Source: CBDCFL01 sp965216135 (GTDB taxonomy: Bacteria > Pseudomonadota > Alphaproteobacteria > Rhodobacterales > Rhodobacteraceae). Taken from it: a stretch of 25,083 nucleotides of DNA. The stretch covers positions 1 to 25,083 of the forward strand of contig CBDCFL010000011.1 in assembly GCA_965216135.1 (NCBI GenBank), in the 5' to 3' direction. The notes beneath the pieces were generated by a model. That model was not told the DNA's origin. It was given only the letters and a program-made list of their open reading frames with translations, and searched no databases. Position numbers and translations under genes: made by a program. This document shows positions 1 to 7,526 of the stretch, piece by piece. Position 1 is the first letter of the stretch, and each line of letters begins with the position of its first letter.

Positions 1-834
1 CGCATCGTAAAGACGATCAGCATCGGGCCAGATTTTTCGCGCGACAAAGCAATCCGAACGCCGCAGCAATTGCAGATGATCATCATAGAAAACGTGCGGT
101 TTGCCCTGGAAATCGAACTTTGAAAGGGTCAGCGACTTGCTTTCGATCTCGGTCGAATAATGCCGCGTCAGGGTCTGGAAATAGCTCTCGTCGGGGATCC
201 AGACCTTGGAAAAGTAGCGGTCATAAATCTCGCGATCCGCATCTTCCAATATCGCCGACAGGGTTTGCCGCGTCAGGCACCACCATTGTGAGCCCAGATG
301 CGGCACGATCCCATCGGGTATCTTGCGGCGAAATCTGATCCGGCGTTGCAGGCTGACATAGGCATCAAACATCCGCCGCCGCCGTTTCCACGAAAACGGA
401 AACCGCATGGTAAAGCGCTCTTCATCCAGACCGCCGATCGTCCAGAGCACGCATTCTGTGGCAACCGACTCAACGAAATCCGTTCGTGGCCGGGCGTCGA
501 GATATTCAACCAACTCCTCAACCGGCCGCAGCGGCAAGCAGGAGCCAGAGGCCAGATAAACATGCCTGACCGATGGGAAGGACGATAACATCACCTCGGA
601 TGCTGCTTGTGTCGCCTGGACCAGCTTGAAGGTTCCCCATTCGCATCGGTGGCGCTTGCAAAACCGCACATCTGCCAGATCGGCAAGGCTGTGTTTGAAT
701 TCCGCAAACCTATCGCGGGGCACCCGCCTGTCCACATGAATAACCACCGGGCACCCGCCGGCCACCCAATGACGCACCAGTTGTTCGGCGCGATCAAACG
801 TATCGTGGACCAGCATGACGACGCCGACGCTCAT
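1..834 (-). CDS. GT14-like core-2/I-branching beta-1,6-N-acetylglucosaminyltransferase (3' end beyond window)
   Basis: The reading frame opens with ATG at 834 (MSVGVVMLVHDTFDRAEQ) and runs off the left edge after 278 codons, so the C-terminus is missing. It resembles the core-2/I-branching family: VVIHVDRRV near residue 30, YLASGSCLPLRP near residue 95 (the usual ISG..PL position), GSQWWCLTR near residue 190 and WIPDESYFQTL near residue 220. Family members transfer GlcNAc or a similar sugar onto glycans; the bacterial acceptor is unknown, and a surface polysaccharide is an inference from the neighbours. Its ATG overlaps the TGA of the upstream glycosyltransferase pseudogene (ATGA at 831-834), so it was probably translationally coupled to a gene that is now broken and may be poorly expressed. 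Confidence 0.8.
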   Translation of the reverse strand, partial: MSVGVVMLVHDTFDRAEQLVRHWVAGGCPVVIHVDRRVPRDRFAEFKHSLADLADVRFCKRHRCEWGTFKLVQATQAASEVMLSSFPSVRHVYLASGSCLPLRPVEELVEYLDARPRTDFVESVATECVLWTIGGLDEERFTMRFPFSWKRRRRMFDAYVSLQRRIRFRRKIPDGIVPHLGSQWWCLTRQTLSAILEDADREIYDRYFSKVWIPDESYFQTLTRHYSTEIESKSLTLSKFDFQGKPHVFYDDHLQLLRRSDCFVARKIWPDADRLYDA

Positions 835-1263
835 GCCCAGTTTCCCTTGGACATCAGGCCGAGTATCTCAAGCTGGCGCCAGTTGATGTATTTTTCAGAC
901 CACCGGCACCAAAGATCCGGCGATGTCAGCAGTTTTTGCTGATAAGCCTGATATTCAGCGGATCTGGAAAAATGTTGTTTTCTTTGCTGCTCTTCGCTGG
1001 TTTTCTCAAGCATCAGATCGAGAAATTTGGCGTGCAACAGGCAACCGGATGTCTTTTCGCCGCCCCATTCGTCATAGACGATATTCAAACCGCGTGGCAA
1101 AAGCATGTGGGTGGATGAGACAAAAGCAAAATGTCTGTCCCATTTGACCAGCGGCACTTTGTTCAGCGCCGGGGCTTTTTCGGGCTCATCGGCGAAAAAC
1201 ACCCGCGATCTTGCCCCGCCCTGTATCCACAAATTGTTGTAAGCGTGGTTTTTGAAATAGGTG
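831..1263 (-). pseudogene. Glycosyltransferase family 2, copy 1: C-terminal fragment
   Basis: This is the 3' part of a family-2-like glycosyltransferase whose 5' part lies at 3597-4173, beyond two IS630 elements. The frame reads TYFKNHAYNNLWIQGGARS, then RVFFADEPEKAP and KVPLVKWDRHFAFVSSTH, ending KGNWA and TGA at 831-833. Paralogue copy 2 has the matching blocks (IVRGGARARVFF, KVPLIKWHRRYAYLTSTH, MRGDWRGPK), which confirms the assignment. Removing both IS elements and keeping one TAA rebuilds the codons aat tac acc tat across the junction. With one base restored at the upstream frameshift the gene would be 1011 nt, or 336 residues. Nothing suggests this fragment is expressed as a useful protein. 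Confidence 0.85.
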
Positions 1264-1285
1264 TAATACCAACGGCATCAATTTC

Positions 1286-1326
1286 TGACTCTGTGGGGAT
1301 TCCCAAATCGGTTTTGATCTGATTCA
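1286..1326 (+). promoter_or_regulatory. Subterminal motif block of IS630 copy A
   Basis: TGACTC (1286-1291), GGGGATTCCCA (1295-1305) and GATCTGATTCA (1316-1326) lie between the left terminal repeat and the transposase start. The same three blocks, in the same order, occur in the otherwise divergent copies B and C. A role as transposase-binding site or transposase promoter/operator is inferred. Confidence 0.5.
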
Positions 1327-1348
1327 AGGTTGGCAAAGGAGGATCGCC

Positions 1349-2416
1349 ATGCCAGCCAGTGTTCCGCTTCGTCGCGACTTTGATGCCCGCCACCTTCGTA
1401 AACTCGCCAGCCGTTGCAAGGATGCCCGGCAGAGCCGCCGTCTGTTGTCTCTTGCGGCGGTCTACGATGGCATGAGCCGTGGAGAGGCCGCAAGGATCGG
1501 TGGGATGGATCGCCAAACCCTGCGGGACTGGGTTCACCGGTTCAACGAAGAGGGACCGGATGGCCTCACCAACCGCAAGGGCGCGGGCCGGACGCGCTAC
1601 CTGAGCGATGTCCAGATGAAAGAACTTGGCGAGATTGTCGAGACCGGCCCCGATCCGGCGGTGGACGGGGTTGTCCGCTGGCGGCGGATCGACCTGAAGC
1701 GGGTGATCGAGGCGCGCTTTGGCGTCATCTATTCCGAGCGCGGGATATCCAGACTGCTTGGCGAACTGGGCTTTGCCCATATCAGCGCCCGCCCGCAGCA
1801 TCCCAGGCAGGATAAGCGGATCATCGAGGCGTTTAAAAAAAACTTCGCCGACACGCTCCAGGTGCATATAGCTGACCTGCCAGCGGGAACGCCGGTGGAG
1901 ATCTGGTTCCAGGACGAAGCACGCCTTGGCCAGAAGAATGGCCTGACGCGCCTGTGGGCGAGAAAGGGCACGCGCCCCCGCCAGCCGGCCGATCAGCGCT
2001 ATCACAACGCCTATCTGTTCGGCACCATCTGTCCGGCTCACGGCAAGGGGGCGGCGCTCATGCTGCCTTGGGCGGACGCGCAAGCCATGCAGATGCATCT
2101 CGACGAGATCAGCCGCCACGTCGCCCGAAAGGCCCATGCGGTTGTGCTGATGGATCGGGCCGGATGGCACACCACCGGCAAACTCAAAGTCCCGAAGAAC
2201 CTCACCATCATCCTGCTGCCATCGCGCGCTCCGGAACTGAACCCGGTGGAAAATATCTGGCAGTACTTGCGCGCCAATTGGCTCTCCAACCGCGTGTTCG
2301 AAGACTACAATGCCATCGTCGATGCTGGATGCGAAGCTTGGAACAAGCTCATCGCACAGCCCGAAACCATCACATCAATCGGAATGCGAAAATGGGCCCA
2401 TATCGGTCAATGTTAA
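1349..2416 (+). CDS. IS630-family DDE transposase (copy A)
   Basis: 355 residues, full length for the family. The N-terminal half is helix-turn-helix DNA binding (RQSRRLLSLAAVYDGMSRGE, then MDRQTLRDWVHRF), followed by a second winged helix starting WRRIDLKRVIEARFG. The C-terminal half is the DDE domain: FQDEAR near residue 188, LMDRAGWH near 268 and ELNPVENIW near 300 carry the expected acidic triad. The ATG at 1349 is preceded by AAAGGAGG (1335-1342), a strong ribosome binding site. The two halves meet at TTTAAAAAAAAC (A8 at 1835-1842, residues FKKNF), a slippage-prone sequence; here the frame is open through it. It differs from copy D by Ser for Arg (MSRGE/MRRGE) and Thr for Ala (FGTIC/FGAIC). 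Confidence 0.95.
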   Translation: MPASVPLRRDFDARHLRKLASRCKDARQSRRLLSLAAVYDGMSRGEAARIGGMDRQTLRDWVHRFNEEGPDGLTNRKGAGRTRYLSDVQMKELGEIVETGPDPAVDGVVRWRRIDLKRVIEARFGVIYSERGISRLLGELGFAHISARPQHPRQDKRIIEAFKKNFADTLQVHIADLPAGTPVEIWFQDEARLGQKNGLTRLWARKGTRPRQPADQRYHNAYLFGTICPAHGKGAALMLPWADAQAMQMHLDEISRHVARKAHAVVLMDRAGWHTTGKLKVPKNLTIILLPSRAPELNPVENIWQYLRANWLSNRVFEDYNAIVDAGCEAWNKLIAQPETITSIGMRKWAHIGQC

Positions 2417-2450
2417 ATGCCGCTGGTATAATACCACCGAGCGGAATGCC

Positions 2451-2493
2451 TGACTCACGTTGGGGATTCCCAAGCGGTCCGATCTCTGACTCA
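2451..2493 (+). promoter_or_regulatory. Subterminal motif block of IS630 copy B
   Basis: TGACTC (2451-2456), GGGGATTCCCA (2462-2472) and GATCTCTGACTCA (2481-2493) repeat the motif order seen in copies A, C and D although the surrounding bases differ. Function is inferred (transposase binding or promoter control). Confidence 0.5.
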
Positions 2494-2518
2494 ATGTGGT
2501 GAACCAATGAGGTTCGCC

Positions 2519-3580
2519 ATGGCAGCGCCTATCGACTTACGGAACGATTTTGACAGCGTCTCACTGCGGCGCCTCGCGAAGAGGACCAGGGACGCGACCC
2601 AGAGCCGTCGTCTGCTGGCGTTGGCCGAGGTCTACGATGGTGGCAGCAGGACGGATGCGTCGCGGATCGGCGGCGTCGGTCTGCAGATCATTCGCGACTG
2701 GGTGCTGCGCTTCAACGCCCGCGGACCGGACGGGCTGGTCGATGGGAAGTCACCGGGCGCACCCTCGAAGCTCAACGCCGATCACCGCCGCGCACTGGCG
2801 GAGGTTGTTGAGGCCGGCCCGGTCCCGGCGGTGGACGGCGTCGTGCGCTGGCGGCGCAAGGACCTGGCGCGGTGGCTCTTGGAGACGTTCGCCATCTCGC
2901 TCGACGAGACCACGGTCGGGCGCGAGTTGAAGGCGCTCGGCTTCGCCAAGATCTCGGCGCGGCCGCGCCACTACGCGCAAAACGAGCTGGCCGTCGAGGC
3001 TTTTAAAAAAAACTTCCCCGCCGAACTGGCGAAGATCCGGGCGAGGCTCCCGAAAGGCGTCGAGATAGAGCTGTGGTGGCAAGATGAAGCCCGCATCGGC
3101 CAGAAGAATAAGCTCACACGCCGATGGGCCAGACGTGGCACGCGCCCGCGGGCGCCCCGCGACCAGCGCACCGAATGGGCCTATATCTTCGGCGCGATCT
3201 GTCCCGCGAAGGGGAAAGGCGCCGGGCTGGTCATGCCCTGGTGCGACACCGACGCCATGGCGGCGCACCTCATCGAGATCAGTGCCGCCGTCGATCCCGG
3301 CGCCCATGCGGTGCTGATCGTCGATCAGGCCGGTTGGCACTTGACGCCCAAGCTGGCGATCCCCGACAACATCACCGTCCTGGCGCTGCCGCCACGATCG
3401 CCCGAGTTGAACCCGGTGGAGAATGTCTGGCAATTCATGCGCGACAACTGGTTGTCGAACCGGATCTTCAAATCCTACGAAGACATCGTCGCGCTGTGCT
3501 GCCAAGCCTGGAACAACCTCATCGACCAACCATGGAAGATCATGTCCCTCGGCATGCGCAAATGGGCGCATGGGTTCTGA
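2519..3580 (+). CDS. IS630-family DDE transposase (copy B)
   Basis: 353 residues from ATG 2519. This start aligns with the copy A protein (MAAPIDLRNDFD versus MPASVPLRRDFD) and has GAGG about six bases upstream; an in-frame ATG at 2507 would add four residues. Order: helix-turn-helix (TQSRRLLALAEVYDGGSRTD), second winged helix (WRRKDLARWLLETF), then the DDE domain with WQDEARIGQ, LIVDQAGWH and ELNPVENVW. The domain junction again uses TTTTAAAAAAAAC (A8 at 3005-3012, residues FKKNF). It ends MRKWAHGF with TGA at 3578-3580, just inside the right terminal repeat. Intact and probably functional. Confidence 0.94.
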   Translation: MAAPIDLRNDFDSVSLRRLAKRTRDATQSRRLLALAEVYDGGSRTDASRIGGVGLQIIRDWVLRFNARGPDGLVDGKSPGAPSKLNADHRRALAEVVEAGPVPAVDGVVRWRRKDLARWLLETFAISLDETTVGRELKALGFAKISARPRHYAQNELAVEAFKKNFPAELAKIRARLPKGVEIELWWQDEARIGQKNKLTRRWARRGTRPRAPRDQRTEWAYIFGAICPAKGKGAGLVMPWCDTDAMAAHLIEISAAVDPGAHAVLIVDQAGWHLTPKLAIPDNITVLALPPRSPELNPVENVWQFMRDNWLSNRIFKSYEDIVALCCQAWNNLIDQPWKIMSLGMRKWAHGF

Positions 3581-3596
3581 TCAATGACCGTTGGTA

Positions 3597-4173
3597 TAAT
3601 TCCCGCTGTCGAACCAGCAGGCGAGCTCAACCGGATCCTGGCCCTCTTTGTAAGGATGTTTGTCAATGCCGCCTTTTGGATACATATCGACCATCATCGA
3701 ACCGAAAGCGCGGATCAATGAGGCGTCCAGCCAATCGGTTAACGCGCCGACAGGCCGGGTATCGCAGAACGGATAGATCAGAAATTCGTCAATATCGACC
3801 GTCAGCGTCCAGTGGCCGTGTCCGTATTTTTTGAGCAGCCAGTTAACCAATCCATGCCAAAGCGAGCGGATTTATAGTTTTTGGAGGTTTCCCATAGCGA
3901 CACATCGGACTGCGCGGCAAGATATTGCGTGGACCCATCCGTTGACCCGTTATCGACGATGAAGAAATGTTTGATGCCCAACGCGCGGTAATACTTCAAA
4001 AAGAACGGCAGGCGCACCTTCTCATTGCGCAGCACGATGAAACACAACACATCGCTGGGCGACAGGTTTCGCGCTCTGAATTCAACGCCGCCAAGATCGC
4101 GCCGCTTGCGAAAAGCGCGCAGCAACAACCGTTTGCGGCGTAACCGCATACGGTATGAATCGATCAGCCCCAT
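3597..4173 (-). pseudogene. Glycosyltransferase family 2, copy 1: N-terminal fragment, frameshifted
   Basis: ATG at 4173 starts MGLIDSYRMRLRRKR. The catalytic region follows: FIVLRNEKVRLPFFLKYY, then ALGIKHFFIVDNGSTDGS, typical of GT2 enzymes that act on activated sugars. The frame stops with TGA at 3802-3804. The missing continuation, NWLLKKYGHGHWTLTVDIDE (with the DxDE metal site) to WFDSGNYT, is in the -1 frame and runs to the IS junction. One extra base, either in the T6 run at 3827-3832 (A6 on the coding strand) or at about 3843, joins the frames and gives an alignment of equal length to copy 2 (FGVDWLTWLQFRYAHGHW). The gene is therefore doubly broken: a frameshift plus two IS elements. 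The 3' part lies at 831-1263. Confidence 0.85.
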
Positions 4174-4266
4174 AATCCGACCATGCGCCGCATTGAGCTG
4201 CTACCTGGGATCGGCCCCAGCATTATCATTGCCAGTTACTGCCCGCTCTGCCCGTTGTTTTGCGCC

Positions 4267-4296
4267 ATCATAGAGTAAGCATGGTTAGCGAAACAA
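4267..4296 (-). promoter_or_regulatory. Possible sigma-70-type promoter for GT2 copy 1
   Basis: On the minus strand TTGTTT (4291-4296) and TATGAT (4267-4272) are separated by 18 bases, in the 144-bp gap between the two glycosyltransferase genes. The -10 is good and the -35 is weak; the gene downstream is now a pseudogene. Nothing else stands out in this gap. Confidence 0.3.
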
Positions 4297-4317
4297 CAAT
4301 ATATGTTCTGGGCGCGG

Positions 4318-5384
4318 TCATTTCGGACCCCGCCAGTCGCCGCGCATCATAAGCCCAAGCCTCTCTAACTGCCGCCAATCCTCAAATTCCACCGATCCCG
4401 GCATCCACAAATCCGGCCCTGCCGCCAAAGCGTCATAATAATCTTCGTAAAGCGGCGAGTTCGCGAAATGCTCCTGACGATAGCTTTCGTCCGCGGATTT
4501 CTTGGTCACATCAGGCAGGAATTTGGTGTGCAATAATATGGCTGCGGGCAGCGCGATGCCGCCAACCGCCGCGACTTCGTTCAGCGCGGGCGGCAACACG
4601 ACATGGGTGCTGGTCAGATAGGCATAGCGTCGGTGCCACTTGATCAGCGGAACCTTATTCAATGTCGGCGCGCGGCTGGCGTCATTATTGAAAAATACTC
4701 TGGCGCGCGCACCGCCGCGGACGATTGACGAGCTTAGTTCCGGGCGATCAGTCCGGGAATAATTGTCGGCGTCAAACCAGCGCAGAATATCCAAAGGATC
4801 AGAATTTTCGCCAAAAGACTGCTCGCCAACGGGCCCCTTGGGGTAAAGGTCAAGCATCAGCCCCCCAATGATCTCGCACCGCGAGCATCGAGCCAACTGG
4901 TCAATTCGGCCAGTCCGCAGCTTTCGACAAATGGCGGTAGTAACAACTCGTCAGCATCCAGCGTCAGGCTCCAGTGCCCATGGGCATAGCGAAACTGCAA
5001 CCAGGTCAGCCAATCCACCCCGAAGCGCGACTTTTTGTAGCTGTGGGCGGTGTGCCAGACCGAGACATCAGGTGCCGCGCGCAGAATGTCTGCGGTCTTG
5101 TCCGAGCTGTTGTTGTCTACGATCAGAAAATGGCCGACGCCAAGTTTGCGGTGATGATCCAGAAAGTGGCCAAGCCGCATGTCTTCGTTCTTGATTGTCG
5201 AAAACAGCAGAATGTCAGCGGGTCGAATATTGGCGGTGCGATCAACCAGAACCCGCAGCTGGCGACGGCGACGGATGGCCCGGGCCAGAAAATACCGCCG
5301 CTTCCACCCCAGCCGGTACGACCGCCAGATGCGCCTGAATGCGTTTGGCTCAGTATCCCGGCGATTGGTGCCAGCGCCAGGCAT
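4318..5384 (-). pseudogene. Glycosyltransferase family 2, copy 2, with one-base frameshift at a G6 run
   Basis: The only plausible start is ATG 5384 (MPGAGTNRRDTEPNAFRR). The GT2 core reads FSTIKNEDMRLGHFLDHH, LIVDNNSSDKTADIL and the DxD-type HWSLTLDADELLLPPF. The frame ends SWLDARGARSLGG with TGA at 4857-4859. The rest continues in the -1 frame from GLMLDLYPKG to MRGDWRGPK and TGA at 4318-4320. The break lies at a run of six G on the coding strand (plus-strand C6, 4861-4866). With seven G the gene is a continuous 1068 nt, 355 residues. It is paralogous to copy 1 just downstream. It could be a real pseudogene, a slippage-expressed gene or a sequencing undercall. The first 35 bases overlap the remnant 3' end of galE. 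Confidence 0.8.
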
Positions 5385-6327
5385 CAGTGATCATCGTGTC
5401 CAGATCAGACTTTTTCGGCTGCCAGCCTAACTCTTGCTGCGCGCGGGTGCCACCAGAGACGAGGCGCGCGCAATCTCCACTGCGTCTGGGCCCTTCGGTC
5501 ACGTTAAGCGGTCAGTTGGTAATTGCCTTGGCCCGTTCGACAACTTCGCGCACCGAAAACCCATGCCCGGTGCCAAGATTGTAAACCCGGCTGTCCTTGC
5601 CATCCTCAAGGCGCCTTAGACCAAGCATATGTGCATCAACCAGATCCATGACATGCACGTAATCGCGCACGCCGGTGCCGTCGGGTGTATCGTAATCCGT
5701 TCCATGGATCGTCAAAGCATCACGCTTACCCGCGACGACATCCAGAATAACCGGGATCAGATGGGTTTCGGGGTCGTGGGCCTCGCCGATCTCGGCTTCA
5801 GGATCGGCACCGGCCACGTTGAAATACCGAAATGTCACGCATTCCACGCCATGCGCGGTCTGATGATCTCGCAACATTTCTTCGATCGCGCGTTTTGAGG
5901 ACCCATAGGCATTGTTGGGCTGCTGCACCGTATCTTCGGTCAGTATCACATTGTCATGATCGCCATATACGGCGCAAGTCGATGAAAAGACTACCTTTTT
6001 ACATCCCGCGTCAACCGCTGCCTCAATCAGGTTAAGCGACCCAAGGACGTTATTGCGCCAATACAGCCCCGGCTTTTCGCCACTTTCGCCGACCAGGCTG
6101 AGCGCTGCAAAGTGCATAACCGCATCCGGGCAATATCGGGCGAAAACGGATTCAATGCGGCGCTTGTCCAACAGATCGCCGCGTTCAAACGGGCCAAATT
6201 TGACCGCCTCCGAGTGGCCAGTCGCCAGATTGTCAAATGTGACCGGAACGTAACCTGCGGAGCGCAAAGCCTTGCAGGCATGCGATCCAACATAACCGGC
6301 ACCGCCCGTTACAAGAATGCTTGTCAA
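5350..6327 (-). pseudogene. galE: UDP-glucose 4-epimerase, truncated by an internal TGA
   Basis: The product would interconvert UDP-glucose and UDP-galactose in the cytoplasm for glycan synthesis. It has the Rossmann NAD motif VTGGAGYVGSHA at residues 6-17, SSTCAVYG at 115-122 and the catalytic Y141-x3-K145 in YGSSKRAIEE, followed by RYFNVAGADP. The start chosen is TTG 6327 because the Rossmann strand begins there (MTSILVTGG); no closer ATG exists. After KAITN at residue 271 a TGA (5512-5514) interrupts the frame. The same frame then continues PLNVTEGPRRSGDCARLVSG to AWRWHQSPGY and a second TGA at 5350-5352. The C-terminal 54 codons are thus still recognisable, and a CGA to TGA transition (Arg in N-R-P) is the simplest explanation. 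The truncated protein lacks the end of the substrate domain and is probably inactive. It lies 22 bp after galU. Confidence 0.88.
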
Positions 6328-6349
6328 AATAGCACCGCCACCAAGCGCA

Positions 6350-7243
6350 TTATTGCGCAGCGGCCGGCATCGACACCATCTGGCGCAGGTACTGGTCGAA
6401 TTCGTCGCGCAGCTCCGGCCGTGCCAGCCCGAACGCCACGGTTGCCTGCAGGAACCCGGCTTTCGACCCGCAATCAAAGCGCTGACCACGGAAACGGTAG
6501 CCATAGACATCGCGACCGGCATCAATTTCCGCGGCAATTGCGTCGGTCAGTTGAATCTCGCCGCCAGCGCCAGACTTTATGCGGTTGAGGTTCTGCAGAA
6601 CCCGCGGGTTCAAAATGTAACGCCCGATAACGGCCAGATTAGACGGCGCGTTTTCGGGACCGGGCTTTTCAACCATCCCGCGCACCGACACTATGGCACC
6701 CATATCTTCGCGCACATCCAATACGCCATAGGCACCGGCTGCATTCGGCGGAACTTCCATCGCTGCAACCATCGAACCGCCGGTTTCAGCATAGGCTTCG
6801 ACCATTTGTTGCAGGCAGGGGGTCTCGGCAGCAATCACATCATCGGGCAGAATGACCGCAAAGGGTTCGTTGGCGATCAGACGGCGCGCGCACCAAACCG
6901 CATGGCCAAGACCCAGCGCCTTGTGCTGGCGGATATAGGCAATCGCGCCGCTATCCATGTTGGTGTTTTTCAGAATTTCCAACAATTTATCCTTGCCCCG
7001 GCGGCGCAGCGACGATTCAAGCTCGGGCGCATGATCAAAATAATCTTCCAGCGCACCCTTGCCGCGCGACGTGACAAATATGAATTCCTTGATCCCGGCC
7101 GCCCGCGCTTCGTCAATCGCGTATTGGATCAGGGGCCGATCCACCAAAGTCATAATCTCTTTGGGAATAGATTTCGTTGCCGGTAGGAAACGGGTTCCTA
7201 ACCCTGCAACCGGGAATATTGCCTTCGTTACTCTGCGTCTCAT
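6350..7243 (-). CDS. galU: UTP-glucose-1-phosphate uridylyltransferase
   Basis: Makes UDP-glucose from UTP and glucose-1-phosphate, the precursor for galactose-containing glycans and other surface sugars. The N-terminus has the nucleotidyltransferase signature in FPVAGLGTRFLPATKSIPKE. Further on come GLGHAVWCAR, ILPDDVI, MVEKPGPENAPSNLAVIGRY and LTDAIA, all typical of GalU. ATG 7243 (MRRRVTK) is preferred because GAGG lies seven bases upstream; a TTG at 7258 would add five residues. The protein has 297 residues, the usual size, and no defect is seen. It is first in the minus-strand glycan cluster and the only intact sugar-nucleotide gene in it, while galE just downstream is truncated. Confidence 0.95.
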   Translation of the reverse strand: MRRRVTKAIFPVAGLGTRFLPATKSIPKEIMTLVDRPLIQYAIDEARAAGIKEFIFVTSRGKGALEDYFDHAPELESSLRRRGKDKLLEILKNTNMDSGAIAYIRQHKALGLGHAVWCARRLIANEPFAVILPDDVIAAETPCLQQMVEAYAETGGSMVAAMEVPPNAAGAYGVLDVREDMGAIVSVRGMVEKPGPENAPSNLAVIGRYILNPRVLQNLNRIKSGAGGEIQLTDAIAAEIDAGRDVYGYRFRGQRFDCGSKAGFLQATVAFGLARPELRDEFDQYLRQMVSMPAAAQ

Positions 7244-7526
7244 CAAATCGCCTCGCAAAACCGCTTATCGAAATCCCCAACCCAGTGCGTCCTAATCTCC
7301 ATAACCACTAGTTCGCGTCAATTAGAATTTCGCGGCCGGTGCCATCTAGTTACCCTCAGCAGGCGATTTTTTTCGCCAGAAAACCGTTTTTGAACATGAA
7401 CGTAGCGTTAACGGATTGGCTGTTTGGTCGAAATTCTGTTTGTTTCTCATTGACCTACGCCCCGGGCACAATGGCCGCCAAATCCAATCCGCCAGACCAA
7501 ATTGGAAACATTGCGCCCGTAACCCA
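7244..7526. other. 283-bp intergenic region between galU and kdsB
   Basis: No credible gene. On the minus strand TTGACG (7316-7321) and GATTAG (7292-7297), 18 bases apart, are a weak candidate promoter for galU. A short hairpin GGCGA-T6-TCGCC lies at 7362-7377; it has no U-tract after it in either direction, so I do not call it a terminator. Confidence 0.5.

Larger units (their letters stand above)
1267..2428 (+). mobile_element. IS630-family insertion sequence, copy A (complete)
   Basis: The element is 1162 bp if it is taken as TACC...GGTA. The ends are imperfect inverted repeats, TACCAACGGCAT on the left and TACCAGCGGCAT on the right (reverse complement), 11 of 12 matching. It is flanked by TAA on both sides (1264-1266 and 2429-2431). 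It holds one intact DDE transposase gene. It is nearly identical to copy D (18397-19558): by eye I find only two differences, at 1475 (A versus C) and 2024 (A versus G). Such similarity implies recent transposition. It lies inside GT2 copy 1 and abuts copy B, separated by a single TAA. Confidence 0.93.
2432..3596 (+). mobile_element. IS630-family insertion sequence, copy B (complete)
   Basis: 1165 bp as TACC...GGTA, bounded by TAA at 2429-2431 (shared with copy A) and TAA at 3597-3599. The terminal repeats are weak beyond TACCANCG (left TACCACCGAGCGG, right TACCAACGGTCAT as reverse complement). It is a different, clearly diverged element from A/D and C, with its own intact transposase. Its insertion next to the very end of copy A, in the same orientation, means one element used the target duplication of the other as its site. 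Confidence 0.9.
1264..3599. repeat. Three TAA target duplications framing IS630 copies A and B
   Basis: TAA occurs at 1264-1266, 2429-2431 and 3597-3599, directly outside the TACC/GGTA ends of copies A and B. Collapsing the three to one and removing both elements gives ...ggtgTAAttccc..., which restores the glycosyltransferase reading frame across the site. Confidence 0.8.

Noticed and set aside
1163..2170. 335-codon minus-strand open frame over copy A (and a similar one over copy D)
   Set aside because: It is antisense to the transposase, lacks family motifs and arises from codon bias in GC-rich DNA.
1267..3596. Copies A and B as a composite transposon
   Set aside because: They abut with only TAA between them and carry no cargo; serial insertion explains the arrangement.
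5512..5514. TGA recoded as an amino acid (Trp or selenocysteine) in galE
   Set aside because: Many genes here end in TGA at the expected length (cysQ, kpsM-like, argJ, secA, copy B transposase). The expected residue is Arg, and no selenocysteine hairpin is apparent.
7362..7377. Hairpin GGCGA-T6-TCGCC as a terminator
   Set aside because: The T-run is in the loop rather than after the stem, and it lies well inside the gap, far from the end of kdsB.
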